Below are positions 28,863-38,145 of a stretch of 64,000 bases of DNA, one piece after another (positions within the stretch are counted from its first letter, which is position 1; every line of letters begins with the position of its first letter). The DNA is from Bradyrhizobium liaoningense (GTDB taxonomy: Bacteria > Pseudomonadota > Alphaproteobacteria > Rhizobiales > Xanthobacteraceae): assembly GCF_018130825.1 (NCBI RefSeq), contig NZ_JAFCJS010000001.1, forward strand, positions 1,302,001 through 1,366,000, in the 5' to 3' direction. The notes beneath the pieces were generated by a model. That model saw only the letters and a program-made list of their open reading frames with translations. It ran no database searches and was not told where the DNA came from. The position numbers and the translations under genes were made by a program.

Positions 28863-29366
28863 ATGACCGAGACCCCTACCCGCATCTATGTCGACGCCGA
28901 CGCCTGTCCGGTGAAGGACGAAATCTACCGCGTCGCGATCCGGCACGGCGTGCCCGTGAGCGTGGTCGCCGGCAATTTCATCCGCGTGCCGCAGGACCCG
29001 TTGATCGAGCGCATCGCGGCGGGCGCCGGCATGGACGCCGCCGACGACTGGATCGCCGAGCGGGCCCGGCACGGTGACGTCGTCATCACCGCGGACATCC
29101 CGCTCGCAAGCCGCTGCGTGAAGGCTGGCGCCGATGTCATCGCCCCGAACGGAAAACCGTTCACGGAGGAGTCGATTGGCATGACGCTGGCGGTGCGCAA
29201 CCTGATGACGGATTTGCGCTCGGCAGGCGAAGTCACGGGCGGTCCGCGCTCGTTCGCGCCGCGCGACCGCTCCACCTTCCTCTCGGCGCTCGACCAGACG
29301 CTGCGCCGGATCCAGCGCCGCCGCGCCGATCAAGCCGCAACGAGCCAGAATTTGAGTCAAGGCTGA
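28863..29366 (+). CDS. UPF0178 / YaiI-YqxD family protein (DUF188)
   Basis: 167 residues. The opening [18 protein letters not shown] and the later [24 protein letters not shown] and [24 protein letters not shown] define the family, a PIN-like fold with acidic residues ([14 protein letters not shown]) that could bind metal. No activity is firmly assigned. The next gene starts 3 bases after the stop codon, so the two are co-transcribed. Confidence 0.92.
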   Translation: MTETPTRIYVDADACPVKDEIYRVAIRHGVPVSVVAGNFIRVPQDPLIERIAAGAGMDAADDWIAERARHGDVVITADIPLASRCVKAGADVIAPNGKPFTEESIGMTLAVRNLMTDLRSAGEVTGGPRSFAPRDRSTFLSALDQTLRRIQRRRADQAATSQNLSQG

Positions 29367-29368
29367 TC

Positions 29369-31180
29369 ATGGCGCCGCCGCTGATCCAACTGAAAGACAT
29401 CAGGCTGACTTTTGGCGGCACGCCGCTGCTGTCGGGCGTCGAGCTCAACGTCGCGCCAGGCGAGCGCGTCTGCCTGATCGGCCGCAACGGCTCGGGCAAG
29501 TCGACGCTGCTCAGAATCGCGGCGGGCCTTGTCGAGCCCGACAGCGGAACGCGCTTCGTGCAGCCGGGCGCGACCGTCCGCTATTTGCCGCAGGAGCCGG
29601 ACTTCGGCGACCACAAGACCACGCTCGCCTATGTCGAGTCCGGGCTCGCGCCGGGTGACGACCATCACCAGGCGCGCTACCTTCTCGAGCAGCTTGGTCT
29701 CACCGGCGATGAGAACCCGCATAATCTTTCCGGCGGCGAGGCGCGTCGCGCCGCGCTCGCCTGCGTGCTGGCGCCCTCACCCGACATATTGCTGCTGGAC
29801 GAGCCCACCAACCATCTCGACCTCTCCACCATCGAGTGGCTGGAGCAGGAGCTCGACAGCCGCCGCGGCGCGCTGGTGATCATCAGCCATGACCGCCGCT
29901 TCCTCACCAATCTCTCGCGCGCGACGGCATGGCTCGACCGCGGCAAGATCAAGCAGATCGACCGCGGCTTCGCCTCGTTCGAGGCTTGGCGCGACGAGGT
30001 GCTCGCGGAAGAAGAGCGCGACCAGCACAAGCTCGACCGCAAGATCGTCGACGAGGAGCACTGGCTCCGCCACGGCGTCTCGGGCCGGCGCAAGCGCAAC
30101 GTCAAGCGCCTCGCCAATCTGCACGCGCTACGCGACCAGCGCCGCAACTATCGCGGCACCGCCGGCACCGCCAGTCTCGCGGCGGCGGAAGCCGAGCAAT
30201 CCGGCAAGCTGGTGATCGAGGCCAAGGGCATCACCAAGGCCTATGGCGAGAGAAAGATCGTCGAGAATTTCTCGACGCGTATCCAGCGCGGCGACCGGCT
30301 CGGCATCATCGGCCCGAACGGCGCCGGCAAGACCACGCTGGTCAATCTGCTCATCGGCGGCACGGAGCCCGATTCCGGCACGGTGCGGCTTGGTGCCAAT
30401 CTGGAGACAGCCACGCTCGACCAGCACCGCGAAAGCCTCGATCCCAAGTCGACGCTGGCCGAGGCGCTGACCGGCGGCCGTGGCGATCAGATCATGGTCG
30501 GCGGCAAGCCGAAGCACGTGGTCGGCTACATGAAGGACTTCCTGTTCGCCCAGGAGCAGCGCGGCACGCCGGTGGAGGTGCTCTCCGGCGGCGAGCGCGG
30601 CCGGCTGATGCTGGCGCGCGCGCTGGCGAAGCCGTCGAACCTGCTGGTGCTGGACGAGCCGACCAATGATCTCGACCTGGAGACGCTCGACGTGCTCGAG
30701 GAGATGCTCGGCGACTACGAGGGCACCGTCATCCTGATCAGCCACGACCGCGATTTCCTCGACCGCGTCGTCACCTCCGTGATCGCGCCTGAAGGCAACG
30801 GCAAGTGGATCGAATATGCCGGCGGCTATAGCGACATGCTGGCGCAGCGCGGCGCGGATCTGAAGCGCGAGACCACGAAGGCGCAAGCTCCTGCGGAGAA
30901 GAAAGAGGAGCGCGCCGCTGCTCCGTCGTCGGCGCCGAAGCGGAAGCTCAGCTTCAACGAGAAGCATGCACTGGAAACGCTGCCGAAGAAGATGGAAACG
31001 CTTCACGCCGATATTGCAAAATTGCAGCGCGTGCTCGACGATCCCAACCTCTACGCCAAAGACCGCAAGAAATTCGACGATACGTCCGCTGCCATCGCCA
31101 AGGCGCACGAGGAACTCTCCGCCGCCGAAGAGCGCTGGCTCGAACTCGAAATGCTTCGCGAAGAGATTGAACAGGCATGA
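29369..31180 (+). CDS. ABC-F family ATPase, Uup-like
   Basis: 603 residues with no membrane part. Two nucleotide-binding domains: Walker A GRNGSGKS (about 33) and GPNGAGKT (about 316), signatures LSGGEARR and LSGGERGR, Walker B LLLDEPTNHLDL and LVLDEPTNDLDL. The linker between domains is charged (LDRKIVDEEHWLRHGVSGRRKRN). A C-terminal coiled coil of about 75 residues (HALETLPKKMETLHADIAKLQ onward) matches Uup, which acts on the ribosome or branched DNA structures. Other ABC-F translation factors remain possible. Confidence 0.93.
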   Translation: MAPPLIQLKDIRLTFGGTPLLSGVELNVAPGERVCLIGRNGSGKSTLLRIAAGLVEPDSGTRFVQPGATVRYLPQEPDFGDHKTTLAYVESGLAPGDDHHQARYLLEQLGLTGDENPHNLSGGEARRAALACVLAPSPDILLLDEPTNHLDLSTIEWLEQELDSRRGALVIISHDRRFLTNLSRATAWLDRGKIKQIDRGFASFEAWRDEVLAEEERDQHKLDRKIVDEEHWLRHGVSGRRKRNVKRLANLHALRDQRRNYRGTAGTASLAAAEAEQSGKLVIEAKGITKAYGERKIVENFSTRIQRGDRLGIIGPNGAGKTTLVNLLIGGTEPDSGTVRLGANLETATLDQHRESLDPKSTLAEALTGGRGDQIMVGGKPKHVVGYMKDFLFAQEQRGTPVEVLSGGERGRLMLARALAKPSNLLVLDEPTNDLDLETLDVLEEMLGDYEGTVILISHDRDFLDRVVTSVIAPEGNGKWIEYAGGYSDMLAQRGADLKRETTKAQAPAEKKEERAAAPSSAPKRKLSFNEKHALETLPKKMETLHADIAKLQRVLDDPNLYAKDRKKFDDTSAAIAKAHEELSAAEERWLELEMLREEIEQA

Positions 31181-31184
31181 ATTC

Positions 31185-31266
31185 GTAGGATGGGTAGAGC
31201 GCAGCGAAACCCATCGCGCAACGGAAATTGGTTCTGATGGGTTTCGCTTCGCTCTACCCATCCTAC
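31185..31266. repeat. Palindromic repeat, GTAGGRTGG family, copy 3
   Basis: Perfect 16-base arms GTAGGATGGGTAGAGC (31185-31200) and its complement (31251-31266), continuing with GCGAAACCCATC / GATGGGTTTCGC. It starts 4 bases after the ABC-F stop codon and ends 23 bases before the next start. Confidence 0.88.
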
Positions 31267-31289
31267 GGGTCCGGAAATAGAGAGATCAT

Positions 31290-32369
31290 ATGACCACTCC
31301 CCTCGCCGCAAGAATCGCCCGCGAATACGGCACGCCCTGCGCCGTCATCGACATGGACCGGGTCGAGCGCAACATCGCGCGGATCCAGAAGGCCTGCGAC
31401 GACGCCGGCATCGCCAATCGCCCGCACATCAAGACGCACAAGAACCCGACGATTGCCAAGATGCAGGTCGCGGCCGGCGCCAGGGGCATCACCTGCCAGA
31501 AGCTCGGCGAGGCCGAGATCATGGCCAATGCCGGCATCGACGACATCCTGATCAGCTACAATCTCCTCGGCGACGAGAAGATGGCGCGGCTCGGTGCGTT
31601 GCAGGCAAAGGCGAACATGACGGTGGCCGCCGATAACTCGACCGTCGTCGCCGGCCTGCCCAAGGCCGCCGCTGCGTCCGGCCGTCCGCTCTCGGTCGTG
31701 GTCGAGTGCGACACCGGCCGCAAGCGCGCGGGTGTCGAGACGCCGGCCGAGGCGATCGCGCTGGCGCGCGAGATCGCGACGTCCAAGGGACTGCAGTTCG
31801 CCGGCTTCATGCTGTATCCGACCGAGACCGGCTGGGCCGATGCGCAGAAGTTCTACGACGAAGCGCTGGCCGGCGTGCGCGCGCACGGGCTCGACGCAAA
31901 AATCGTCTCGACCGGCGGCACGCCGAACCTCGTCAACATCGGCAAGCTCAAGGGCGGCACCGAGCACCGTTTCGGCACCTACATCTACAACGACCGCATG
32001 CAGGTCGCAGCCGGCTCCGCCACCTGGGACGACTGCGCGCTGCATATCTATTCGACGGTGGTGAGCCGCGCCGCGCCCGAGCGCGGCATTCTCGACGCCG
32101 GCTCGAAGACGCTGACCACGGACACCGGCGGGCTCGACGGCCACGGCCTGATCCTGGAGCATCCCGAAGCCAAGATCGCAAAATTCGCCGAGGAGCACGG
32201 CTTCCTCGACCTCTCCCGCAGCAACACAAGGCCGAATGTCGGCGATGTCGTCCGCATCGTGCCGAACCACGTCTGCGTCGTCGTCAACATGATGGACGAG
32301 GTGGTGATGGTCCGCGGTGAGGAGATCATCGGCACGCTGCCGGTGGCGGCACGCGGGAAGCTGCGGTAG
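31290..32369 (+). CDS. D-threonine-aldolase-family PLP enzyme
   Basis: 359 residues. N-terminal PLP barrel with RPHIKTHKNP, where Lys48 should hold PLP and His46/His50 flank it. C-terminal beta domain with VRIVPNHVCVVVNMMDEV, whose His and Cys are the usual metal-site residues. Family members cleave D-3-hydroxy amino acids to glycine and aldehyde or dehydrate D-serine-type substrates. A distant paralogue lies at 8616. Stands alone behind a palindromic repeat. Confidence 0.9.
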   Translation: MTTPLAARIAREYGTPCAVIDMDRVERNIARIQKACDDAGIANRPHIKTHKNPTIAKMQVAAGARGITCQKLGEAEIMANAGIDDILISYNLLGDEKMARLGALQAKANMTVAADNSTVVAGLPKAAAASGRPLSVVVECDTGRKRAGVETPAEAIALAREIATSKGLQFAGFMLYPTETGWADAQKFYDEALAGVRAHGLDAKIVSTGGTPNLVNIGKLKGGTEHRFGTYIYNDRMQVAAGSATWDDCALHIYSTVVSRAAPERGILDAGSKTLTTDTGGLDGHGLILEHPEAKIAKFAEEHGFLDLSRSNTRPNVGDVVRIVPNHVCVVVNMMDEVVMVRGEEIIGTLPVAARGKLR

Positions 32370-32386
32370 GCGCCGGAGCACCCGCG

Positions 32387-32447
32387 CATCCTTCGAGGCT
32401 CGGCCTCCGGTGCTAGCCGCACCGGAGGCCGAGCACCTCAGGATGAC
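32387..32447. repeat. Palindromic repeat, CCTGAGG family, copy 2a
   Basis: GCTCGGCCTCCGGTGC (32398-32413), a 5-base loop and its perfect complement (32419-32434) make a 16-bp stem. It is flanked by CATCCTTCGAGG and CCTCAGGATG. Confidence 0.87.
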
Positions 32448-32487
32448 GCTCTCGTCAATCTGTCGTCGCGATTGCGCTCTCTCGTAG

Positions 32488-32530
32488 CCGTCACCCTGAG
32501 GTGGCCGCTTCTTCAGCGGCCCTCGAAGGG
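32488..32530. repeat. Palindromic repeat, CCTGAGG family, copy 2b
   Basis: These 43 bases are the exact reverse complement of 3709-3751, 29 kb away. They include GGCCGCTTCTTCAGCGGCC. The repeat ends 11 bases from the flavoprotein stop codon. Confidence 0.9.
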
Positions 32531-32540
32531 CGGCGGCGTT

Positions 32541-33761
32541 CTAAGAGCGCTTCAGCCACGCTAGCACGCCCCTGCCCGCGGCCGCCCCCGTCGCGAACGA
32601 GGCCTGCAGCAGATATCCGCCGGTCGGGGCCTCCCAATCCAGCATCTCGCCAGCTGCGAACACGCCGGGCAATTTGCGCAGCATGAGGCGGTCGTCGAAC
32701 TCGTCGAAGGTGATCCCGCCCGCCGTCGAGATCGCACGATCGATCGGAGCTACTCCGGTGAGCTGAAGCGGCATGGCGTTGATAAGCCGCGCGAGCTCGG
32801 CCGGCGAGAACGAGGCCAGCGGCCGGCCCGATGCAATCGCCGCCTCCTGCATCAGGCCGATGCCGACCGGCGACAATTGCGCGGCCTTCCGCAGGAAGTT
32901 TGCGAGCGATTGCTTGCCGCGCGTGCCTAACAGGCGCTCGGTCAGCGCGGCCGTATCGAGATCAGGCCGCAAGGCGATCATCAGCGTCGCCTGTCCAAGA
33001 CCCAGCACCGTCTCACGCAGCTCCGCCGACAGCGCATAAATCGCGCCACCTTCTAGGCCGCTGCGGGTGATCATGGCTTCGCCGCGCACCGTGTGCGCGC
33101 CGATCGTCAGCGCCACGCCCTTGAGCGGCTGGCCCTCGAAACGGTCTCGGAACACATCGGACCATGCGACCGTGAAGCCGGAATTGGCCGGTCGAAGCTT
33201 CGAGACGGCAATGCCCTTGGCAGCGAGAATGTCGACCCAGCCGCCATCCGAGCCCAGTCGCGGCCAGCTTGCGCCGCCGAGCGCGAGCACGGTTGCGTCC
33301 GCGGCGAAGGCGAGCGTGCCGTTGGGGGTTTGAAACTGCAGCCGCCCCTGCCCGTCCCATCCGGTCCAGCGATGCCGAAAAGCGAATTGCACGCCGGCCG
33401 CATCCAGCCGCCGCAACCAGGCGCGGAGCAATGGCGAGGCCTTGAACGTTTTTGGAAACACGCGCCCGCTGCTGCCGACGAAGGTCAACTGCCCAAGTGC
33501 CGCACTCCAGTCACGCAGCGCATCGGGCGGAAACGCTTCGACCGCGGCGCGCAAATGCGGCATCGCCTCACGGTAGCGGGCGAGGAAATCCGGCAGCGGC
33601 TCGGTGTGGGTGAGGTTGAGGCCGCCGCGGCCCGCCATCAAAAATTTGCGGCCCGCGGACGGCATGGCGTCATAGACGGTGACGCGGGCACCGCCTTGCG
33701 CCAGCACCTCCGCCGCCATCAGCCCGGCGGGACCGGCACCGATGACGGCAACGTCAGTCAG
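32541..33761 (-). CDS. FAD/NAD(P)-dependent flavoprotein (TIGR03862/BaiN-like)
   Basis: About 406 residues. DVAVIGAGPAGLMAAEVLA is the dinucleotide-binding motif, SAGRKFLMAGRGGLNLTH the second conserved block, and PGVFAAGEMLDWEAPTGGYLLQASFATG the C-terminal FAD motif. No ATG, GTG or TTG occurs in frame near the natural start. The codon where relatives begin (…TDVAVIG) is CTG at 33759-33761, overlapping the upstream SDR stop as CTGA, so a CTG start by translational coupling is the best reading. The start could also lie further upstream in the SDR region. Confidence 0.85.
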   Translation of the reverse strand: MTDVAVIGAGPAGLMAAEVLAQGGARVTVYDAMPSAGRKFLMAGRGGLNLTHTEPLPDFLARYREAMPHLRAAVEAFPPDALRDWSAALGQLTFVGSSGRVFPKTFKASPLLRAWLRRLDAAGVQFAFRHRWTGWDGQGRLQFQTPNGTLAFAADATVLALGGASWPRLGSDGGWVDILAAKGIAVSKLRPANSGFTVAWSDVFRDRFEGQPLKGVALTIGAHTVRGEAMITRSGLEGGAIYALSAELRETVLGLGQATLMIALRPDLDTAALTERLLGTRGKQSLANFLRKAAQLSPVGIGLMQEAAIASGRPLASFSPAELARLINAMPLQLTGVAPIDRAISTAGGITFDEFDDRLMLRKLPGVFAAGEMLDWEAPTGGYLLQASFATGAAAGRGVLAWLKRS

Positions 33762-34675
33762 AGCTTGATCCCCGCCCGCGCTGCGGCTTGCGCCACATAT
33801 TTCTGCGTCTGCTCGAACGCGCCCTGCAGCGCCCTCGCCTTCGACATGTCGCTGATCTCGGCGAAGTGGGCGGCGATCGCGTCGGGCGTCCATTCGGGCT
33901 CCGGCAGGTTGATGCCTTCGCTCTCCACGATCTTGATCACGGCGAAGGAGCCGGCGCCGGCGCCCATGATGGTGCGGGTCGGCGCGTCCTCGCTCAGCAT
34001 GTACTCGACCGCGGGCGTGATCGCGTTCGGCTTCATCAACTGCAGCGCCTGCGGCGGCAGCAGCTCTTCGGTCATGCGGGTCGCCGCGGTCGGCGAGATG
34101 ATGTTGACGCGGATGTTGGTCTTGCGGCCTTCCTCGGCGAGCACGTTCATCAGGCCGACCATGCCCGATTTCGCCGCGCCGTAATTGGCCTGGCCGAAAT
34201 TGCCGTAGAGGCCGGAGGACGAGGTCGTCAGCACGATGCGGCCGTAGTTGCGGTCGCGCATGCCGGCCCAGGCGGCCTTGCAGCAATAGAAGGTGCCGAC
34301 GAGATGCACGTCCAGCACCTTCTGGAAATCGGCCGCTTCCATCTTGCCGAACGACTTGTCGCGCAAAATGCCGGCATTGGCGCACATCAGATCGACGCTG
34401 CCCCACTCCTTGGTGGCGCGCTCGACCATGGCGGTGACCTGCTCGAAATTGGAGACGTCGGCGCCGTCGGCCATCGCGATGCCGCCGGCTTTACGGATCT
34501 CCTCGACCACGGCTTCCGCCGGCGACAGCGAGCCGCCGGTGCCGTCGCGCGCGCCGCCGAAATCGTTGACCACGACCTTGGCGCCGCGGCTCGCCAGCCC
34601 CAGCGCATGCGCGCGTCCGAGACCATTGCCTGCGCCGGTGACGATGGCGACGCGTCCGTCGAACCTGATTGCCAT
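33758..34675 (-). CDS. Short-chain dehydrogenase, 3-hydroxyacyl-CoA dehydrogenase type
   Basis: 305 residues from ATG 34673-34675. Rossmann loop TGAGNGLGRAHALGLA, NDFGGARDGTGGS, NAGILRD and the catalytic Ser...Tyr-x-x-x-Lys as SSSGLYGNFGQANYGAAKSG. This is the pattern of the dehydrogenase part of peroxisomal multifunctional enzyme type 2, paired in bacteria with a MaoC hydratase. A MaoC gene lies just upstream, which supports beta-oxidation. The extra 72 codons of the longer frame run through a repeat and are not coding. Confidence 0.92.
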   Translation of the reverse strand: MAIRFDGRVAIVTGAGNGLGRAHALGLASRGAKVVVNDFGGARDGTGGSLSPAEAVVEEIRKAGGIAMADGADVSNFEQVTAMVERATKEWGSVDLMCANAGILRDKSFGKMEAADFQKVLDVHLVGTFYCCKAAWAGMRDRNYGRIVLTTSSSGLYGNFGQANYGAAKSGMVGLMNVLAEEGRKTNIRVNIISPTAATRMTEELLPPQALQLMKPNAITPAVEYMLSEDAPTRTIMGAGAGSFAVIKIVESEGINLPEPEWTPDAIAAHFAEISDMSKARALQGAFEQTQKYVAQAAARAGIKL

Positions 34676-34692
34676 GAGTGTTTCCTTTCTTC

Positions 34693-34830
34693 CTTCTCCC
34701 CTTGTGGGAGAAGGTGGCGCGCAACGCGCGCCGGATGAGGGGCATATCTCGGCAGCCGAGTTCGTGGAGAGATACCCCTCACCCGGCCTCGCGTTCCGCG
34801 AAGCCACCCTCTCCCACAAGGAGAGAGGGT
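34693..34830. repeat. Long inverted repeat between the SDR and MaoC genes
   Basis: TTCTCCCCTTGTGGGAGAAGGTGGC near 34693 is answered by GCCACCCTCTCCCACAAGGAGAGAGGG ending at 34830, with inner GATGAGGGGCATATCTC and GAGATACCCCTCACC. A separate TTGCCGGG-tcaag-CCCGGCAA hairpin follows at 34871-34891. Confidence 0.82.
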
Positions 34831-34903
34831 GCACCGAGCGCGATTTGGTCAGCTTTTGAGCAGCGATGGGTTGCCGGGTCAAGCCCGGCAACGACGCCTC
34901 AGG

Positions 34904-35383
34904 TCAGGCGAAATAGATCAACCCGAGCCAGTCGGCGACCAGCGCGGGCTTGTCCTCGCCCTCGATCTCCACCGTGACGTTGGTGCGGGACTGCAGCTCG
35001 TTGGGCTTGCGGAGCTTGGCTTCCGCCAGCACGAAGCGGCCGCGGACGCGCTTGCCCGAACGGACCGGCGAGATGAAGCGCAGCTTGTCGAAGCCGTAAT
35101 TGACGCCCATCGTGGTGCCGGCGATCACAGGCATCACCTCATAGGACATGATCGACAGCAGCGACATCGTGAGAAAACCGTGCGCGATGGTGGTGCCGAA
35201 GGCGGTTTCCTTCTTCGCACGTTCCGGATCGACATGGATGAACTGGTGATCCTCGATCACGTCGGCATAGGTGTCGATACGGGGCTGGTCGATCAGGTGC
35301 CACGACGACACGCCGATCTCCTTGCCAACCATGGCCTGATAGGCCTCGAGCGCAATCGGCGGCTTCTTCCAGACTTCGTTCAC
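34904..35383 (-). CDS. MaoC-family (R)-specific enoyl-CoA hydratase-like protein
   Basis: 159 residues with a GTG start at 35381-35383 that directly abuts the acyl-CoA ligase TAA stop. Single hotdog domain with the hydratase-2 motif DVIEDHQFIHVDPERA, where Asp45 and His50 are the expected catalytic pair, then FGTTIAHGFLTMSLLS. Predicted to hydrate trans-2-enoyl-CoA to (R)-3-hydroxyacyl-CoA, which the SDR downstream could oxidise. Confidence 0.9.
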   Translation of the reverse strand: MNEVWKKPPIALEAYQAMVGKEIGVSSWHLIDQPRIDTYADVIEDHQFIHVDPERAKKETAFGTTIAHGFLTMSLLSIMSYEVMPVIAGTTMGVNYGFDKLRFISPVRSGKRVRGRFVLAEAKLRKPNELQSRTNVTVEIEGEDKPALVADWLGLIYFA

Positions 35384-37102
35384 TTAGGTCTCACTCCGTG
35401 TTTTCGGCAACTCCGGAAAATCCTCCTCGCGGAATTCCCGGCCGCGCAAGGGATCGCCCCGATCATCGTCGCGTTCGAGCCGTCGTAGCTGCACGCGGCG
35501 GATTTTGCCAGAGATCGTCTTCGGCAGTTCGGTGACGATTTCGAGGCGGCGGATGCGCTTGAACGGCGCAAGGCGCGTGTGCAGGTGCTTGAAGATCGAC
35601 AGCGCGGTCTCCGGCGTCCGCTCCGCGTCCGACGTCAGCAGCACGAACGCCTTGGGGATCGCGAGCCGGATCGGGTCCGGGCTCGGCACCACCGCGGCTT
35701 CGGCAACGAGTTCATGCTCGAGCAGCACGCTCTCCAGCTCGAACGGGCTGATGCGGTAGTCCGAGGATTTGAACACGTCGTCGGAGCGGCCGACGAAGGT
35801 GAGATAGCCGTCCTCGTCCGCAAACACGACGTCGCCGCTGCGATAGAGCACGCCTTCGGCGCCGGACAGCTTGCCGTCGTCGCCCTGATAGCCCTGCATC
35901 AGGCCAGCAGGACGGTCATCGCCCAGCACCAGCGTCACCTCGCCCTCCTTCGCGGGATTGCCATCGGCATCGCTGACCTGCACGCGATAGCCGGGCAGCG
36001 GCCGGCCCATCGAGCCGATCTTGATTGTCTGCCCGGGCGAGTTGCCGGCCAGTGCCGTGGTCTCGGTCTGGCCGTAGCCGTCGCGGATGGTGAGGCCCCA
36101 GGCGGCCTGCACCTGGTCGATCACTTCCGGATTGAGCGGCTCGCCGGCGCCGCAGACCTCGCGAAGGGCCACCTTGAACGAAGCAAGGTTCTCCTGGATG
36201 AACAGCCGCCACACCGTCGGCGGCGCGCACAACGTGGTGACACCGCAGCGGCCGATCGTGGCGAGCAGCGCCTTGGCGTCGAAGCGCGGCTGGTTGACCA
36301 CGAACACGGTCGCACCGGCATTCCACGGCGCGAAGAAGCAGCTCCAGGCATGCTTGGCCCAGCCAGGCGAGGAGATGTTGAGATGGACGTCGCCGGGCTT
36401 CAGGCCGATCCAGTACATCGTCGAGAGATGGCCGACGGGGTAGCTGCGCTGGCTGTGCCGAACGAGCTTTGGTTTTGCCGTGGTGCCCGAGGTGAAGTAG
36501 AGCAGCATCGGGTCGTCGGCGTTGGTCGCACCGTCGGGCGCAAAGCTTTCGGAAGCCTTTGCCGCTTCGTCATACGCAAGCCAACCATCGGAAGGCGCGC
36601 CGACCACGATGCGGACGACATTCTCGGCACCTAAGCTCGCGAATTTTGCGACCTGATCCTGCGCCGCGACCACCGCCCTCGCCTTGCCGCGATCGAGCCG
36701 GTCATGCAGCTCGTCGGCGGTGAGCAGCGTTGTGGCGGGGATCACCACGACGCCAAGCTTCATCGCCGCCAGCATCGTCTCCCACAGCGGAACCACATTG
36801 CCGAGCAGCAGCAGGAGATGATCGCCGCGCCTCAAACCCTGCGCGCGGAGGAAGTTTGCGACCTGGTTCGAGCGCTTCGAGAGCGCCGCGAAGGACAGCT
36901 TTGTCTGCCTGTCCTGCGCGGCATCGACGATCCAGAGTGCGGGCCGATCCTTGCTTTCCGCATTGGTCGCGAGCTCAGCGTCGAACCAGTCGAGCGCCCA
37001 GTTGAAGGGAACCGGATCGGGCCAGCGGAAGTCTTTGACCGCGGTCTCGTAGTCCGTGCGGTTGGCCAGCAGAAACGCGCGCGCGTCCTGAAATGTCGTC
37101 AT
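35384..37102 (-). CDS. AMP-dependent acyl-CoA ligase
   Basis: 572 residues from ATG 37100-37102. ANL superfamily: the P-loop-like motif is YFTSGTTAKPKLVRHSQ, A5 is GYGQTETT, A7 is YRSGDVVFADEDGYLTFVGRSDDVFKSSDYRI and the C-terminal catalytic Lys is in PKTISGKIRR. It resembles the benzoate/medium-chain acyl-CoA ligase branch. It supplies CoA thioesters to the MaoC and SDR genes that directly follow. The carboxylic acid substrate is not readable. Confidence 0.92.
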   Translation of the reverse strand: MTTFQDARAFLLANRTDYETAVKDFRWPDPVPFNWALDWFDAELATNAESKDRPALWIVDAAQDRQTKLSFAALSKRSNQVANFLRAQGLRRGDHLLLLLGNVVPLWETMLAAMKLGVVVIPATTLLTADELHDRLDRGKARAVVAAQDQVAKFASLGAENVVRIVVGAPSDGWLAYDEAAKASESFAPDGATNADDPMLLYFTSGTTAKPKLVRHSQRSYPVGHLSTMYWIGLKPGDVHLNISSPGWAKHAWSCFFAPWNAGATVFVVNQPRFDAKALLATIGRCGVTTLCAPPTVWRLFIQENLASFKVALREVCGAGEPLNPEVIDQVQAAWGLTIRDGYGQTETTALAGNSPGQTIKIGSMGRPLPGYRVQVSDADGNPAKEGEVTLVLGDDRPAGLMQGYQGDDGKLSGAEGVLYRSGDVVFADEDGYLTFVGRSDDVFKSSDYRISPFELESVLLEHELVAEAAVVPSPDPIRLAIPKAFVLLTSDAERTPETALSIFKHLHTRLAPFKRIRRLEIVTELPKTISGKIRRVQLRRLERDDDRGDPLRGREFREEDFPELPKTRSET

Positions 37103-37136
37103 TGTGTCCGGGCCCGTCGATTGACGTTCGAGCGTA

Positions 37137-37219
37137 GCCCGGATGGAGCGAAGCGCAATCCGGGGCCGGTCGCGCCAATTGAAAGAGCTGTCCCGGATTT
37201 CGCTTCGCTTCATCCGGGC
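37137..37219. repeat. Inverted repeat GCCCGGATG...CATCCGGGC
   Basis: GCCCGGATGGAGCGAAGCG (from 37137) pairs with CGCTTCGCTTCATCCGGGC (to 37219) with one mismatch. The inner GCAATCCGGG and CCCGGATTTC are also complementary. It fills the gap between the ligase start and the mmsB stop. Confidence 0.85.
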
Positions 37220-37231
37220 ACCAAGCGAAGG

Positions 37232-38119
37232 CTATTTTCCGGCCAGTGCTCTAACGTGCTTGATAATTCCGGAAAAATCCACCCCGCCCTGCCCGGCTGC
37301 GTCGAAAGATTGATAGATCTCCTGCGCATGCTTGCCGAGCGGCGTGGCCGCGCCCGCGGCCTTGGCGGCGTCCTGCGCCAGCGTCAGGTCCTTCACCATC
37401 AGCGCCGAGGCAAAGCCCGGCTTGTAATCGTTGTTGGCCGGCGAGGTCGGCACCGGGCCGGGAACCGGACAATAGGTCGTCAGCGACCAGCACTGCCCCG
37501 ACGAGGTCGAGGCGACGTCGAACAGCGCCTGGTGCGAGAGCCCGAGCTTCTCGCCGAGCGCGAAGGCCTCGCTCACCGCGATCATCGAAATGCCAAGGAT
37601 CATGTTGTTGCAGATCTTGGCTGCCTGGCCGGCGCCGGCGCCACCGCAATGCACGATCTTCTTGCCCATGTTTTCGAGCACGGGCTTTGCCACCGCAAAC
37701 GCCTTGTCGTCGCCGCCGCACATGAAGGTGAGCGTCGCGCCCTTGGCGCCACCGGTGCCGCCGGAGACCGGCGCATCGACCGAAAGCACGCCGCTGTTGG
37801 CGGCCAGGGCATGCGCCTGACGCGCGCTTTCGACGTCGATGGTGGAGCTGTCAATGATCAGCGCGCCCTTGGCCATGGCAGGAACGACCTCGTTCCAGAC
37901 GCCGAGCACGTGCTTGCCGGCCGGCAGCATGGTGACGACGACATCCGCGCCCTTCACCGCACCCGCGGCGCTGTCGGCGATGCCGGCGCCATCGGCCTTG
38001 GCTTGCGCGCGCGAGGCTTCGACGAGGTCGAACGCCACCACCTTGTGGCCGGCCTTGACGAGGTTGGCGGCCATCGGGCCGCCCATGTTGCCGAGGCCGA
38101 TGAATGCGATCGTGGCCAT
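37232..38119 (-). CDS. mmsB: 3-hydroxyisobutyrate dehydrogenase
   Basis: 295 residues. GLGNMGGPMAANLVKAGH is the NAD loop, DAPVSGGTGGAKGATLTFMCGG the beta-hydroxyacid dehydrogenase signature and Lys168 in AGAGQAAKICNNM the catalytic lysine. It oxidises 3-hydroxyisobutyrate to methylmalonate semialdehyde in valine breakdown. It sits between the hydrolase that makes its substrate and other catabolic genes. Confidence 0.95.
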   Translation of the reverse strand: MATIAFIGLGNMGGPMAANLVKAGHKVVAFDLVEASRAQAKADGAGIADSAAGAVKGADVVVTMLPAGKHVLGVWNEVVPAMAKGALIIDSSTIDVESARQAHALAANSGVLSVDAPVSGGTGGAKGATLTFMCGGDDKAFAVAKPVLENMGKKIVHCGGAGAGQAAKICNNMILGISMIAVSEAFALGEKLGLSHQALFDVASTSSGQCWSLTTYCPVPGPVPTSPANNDYKPGFASALMVKDLTLAQDAAKAAGAATPLGKHAQEIYQSFDAAGQGGVDFSGIIKHVRALAGK

Positions 38120-38145
38120 TGTCGTTCCCTCCGCTGTAGCGTTGA

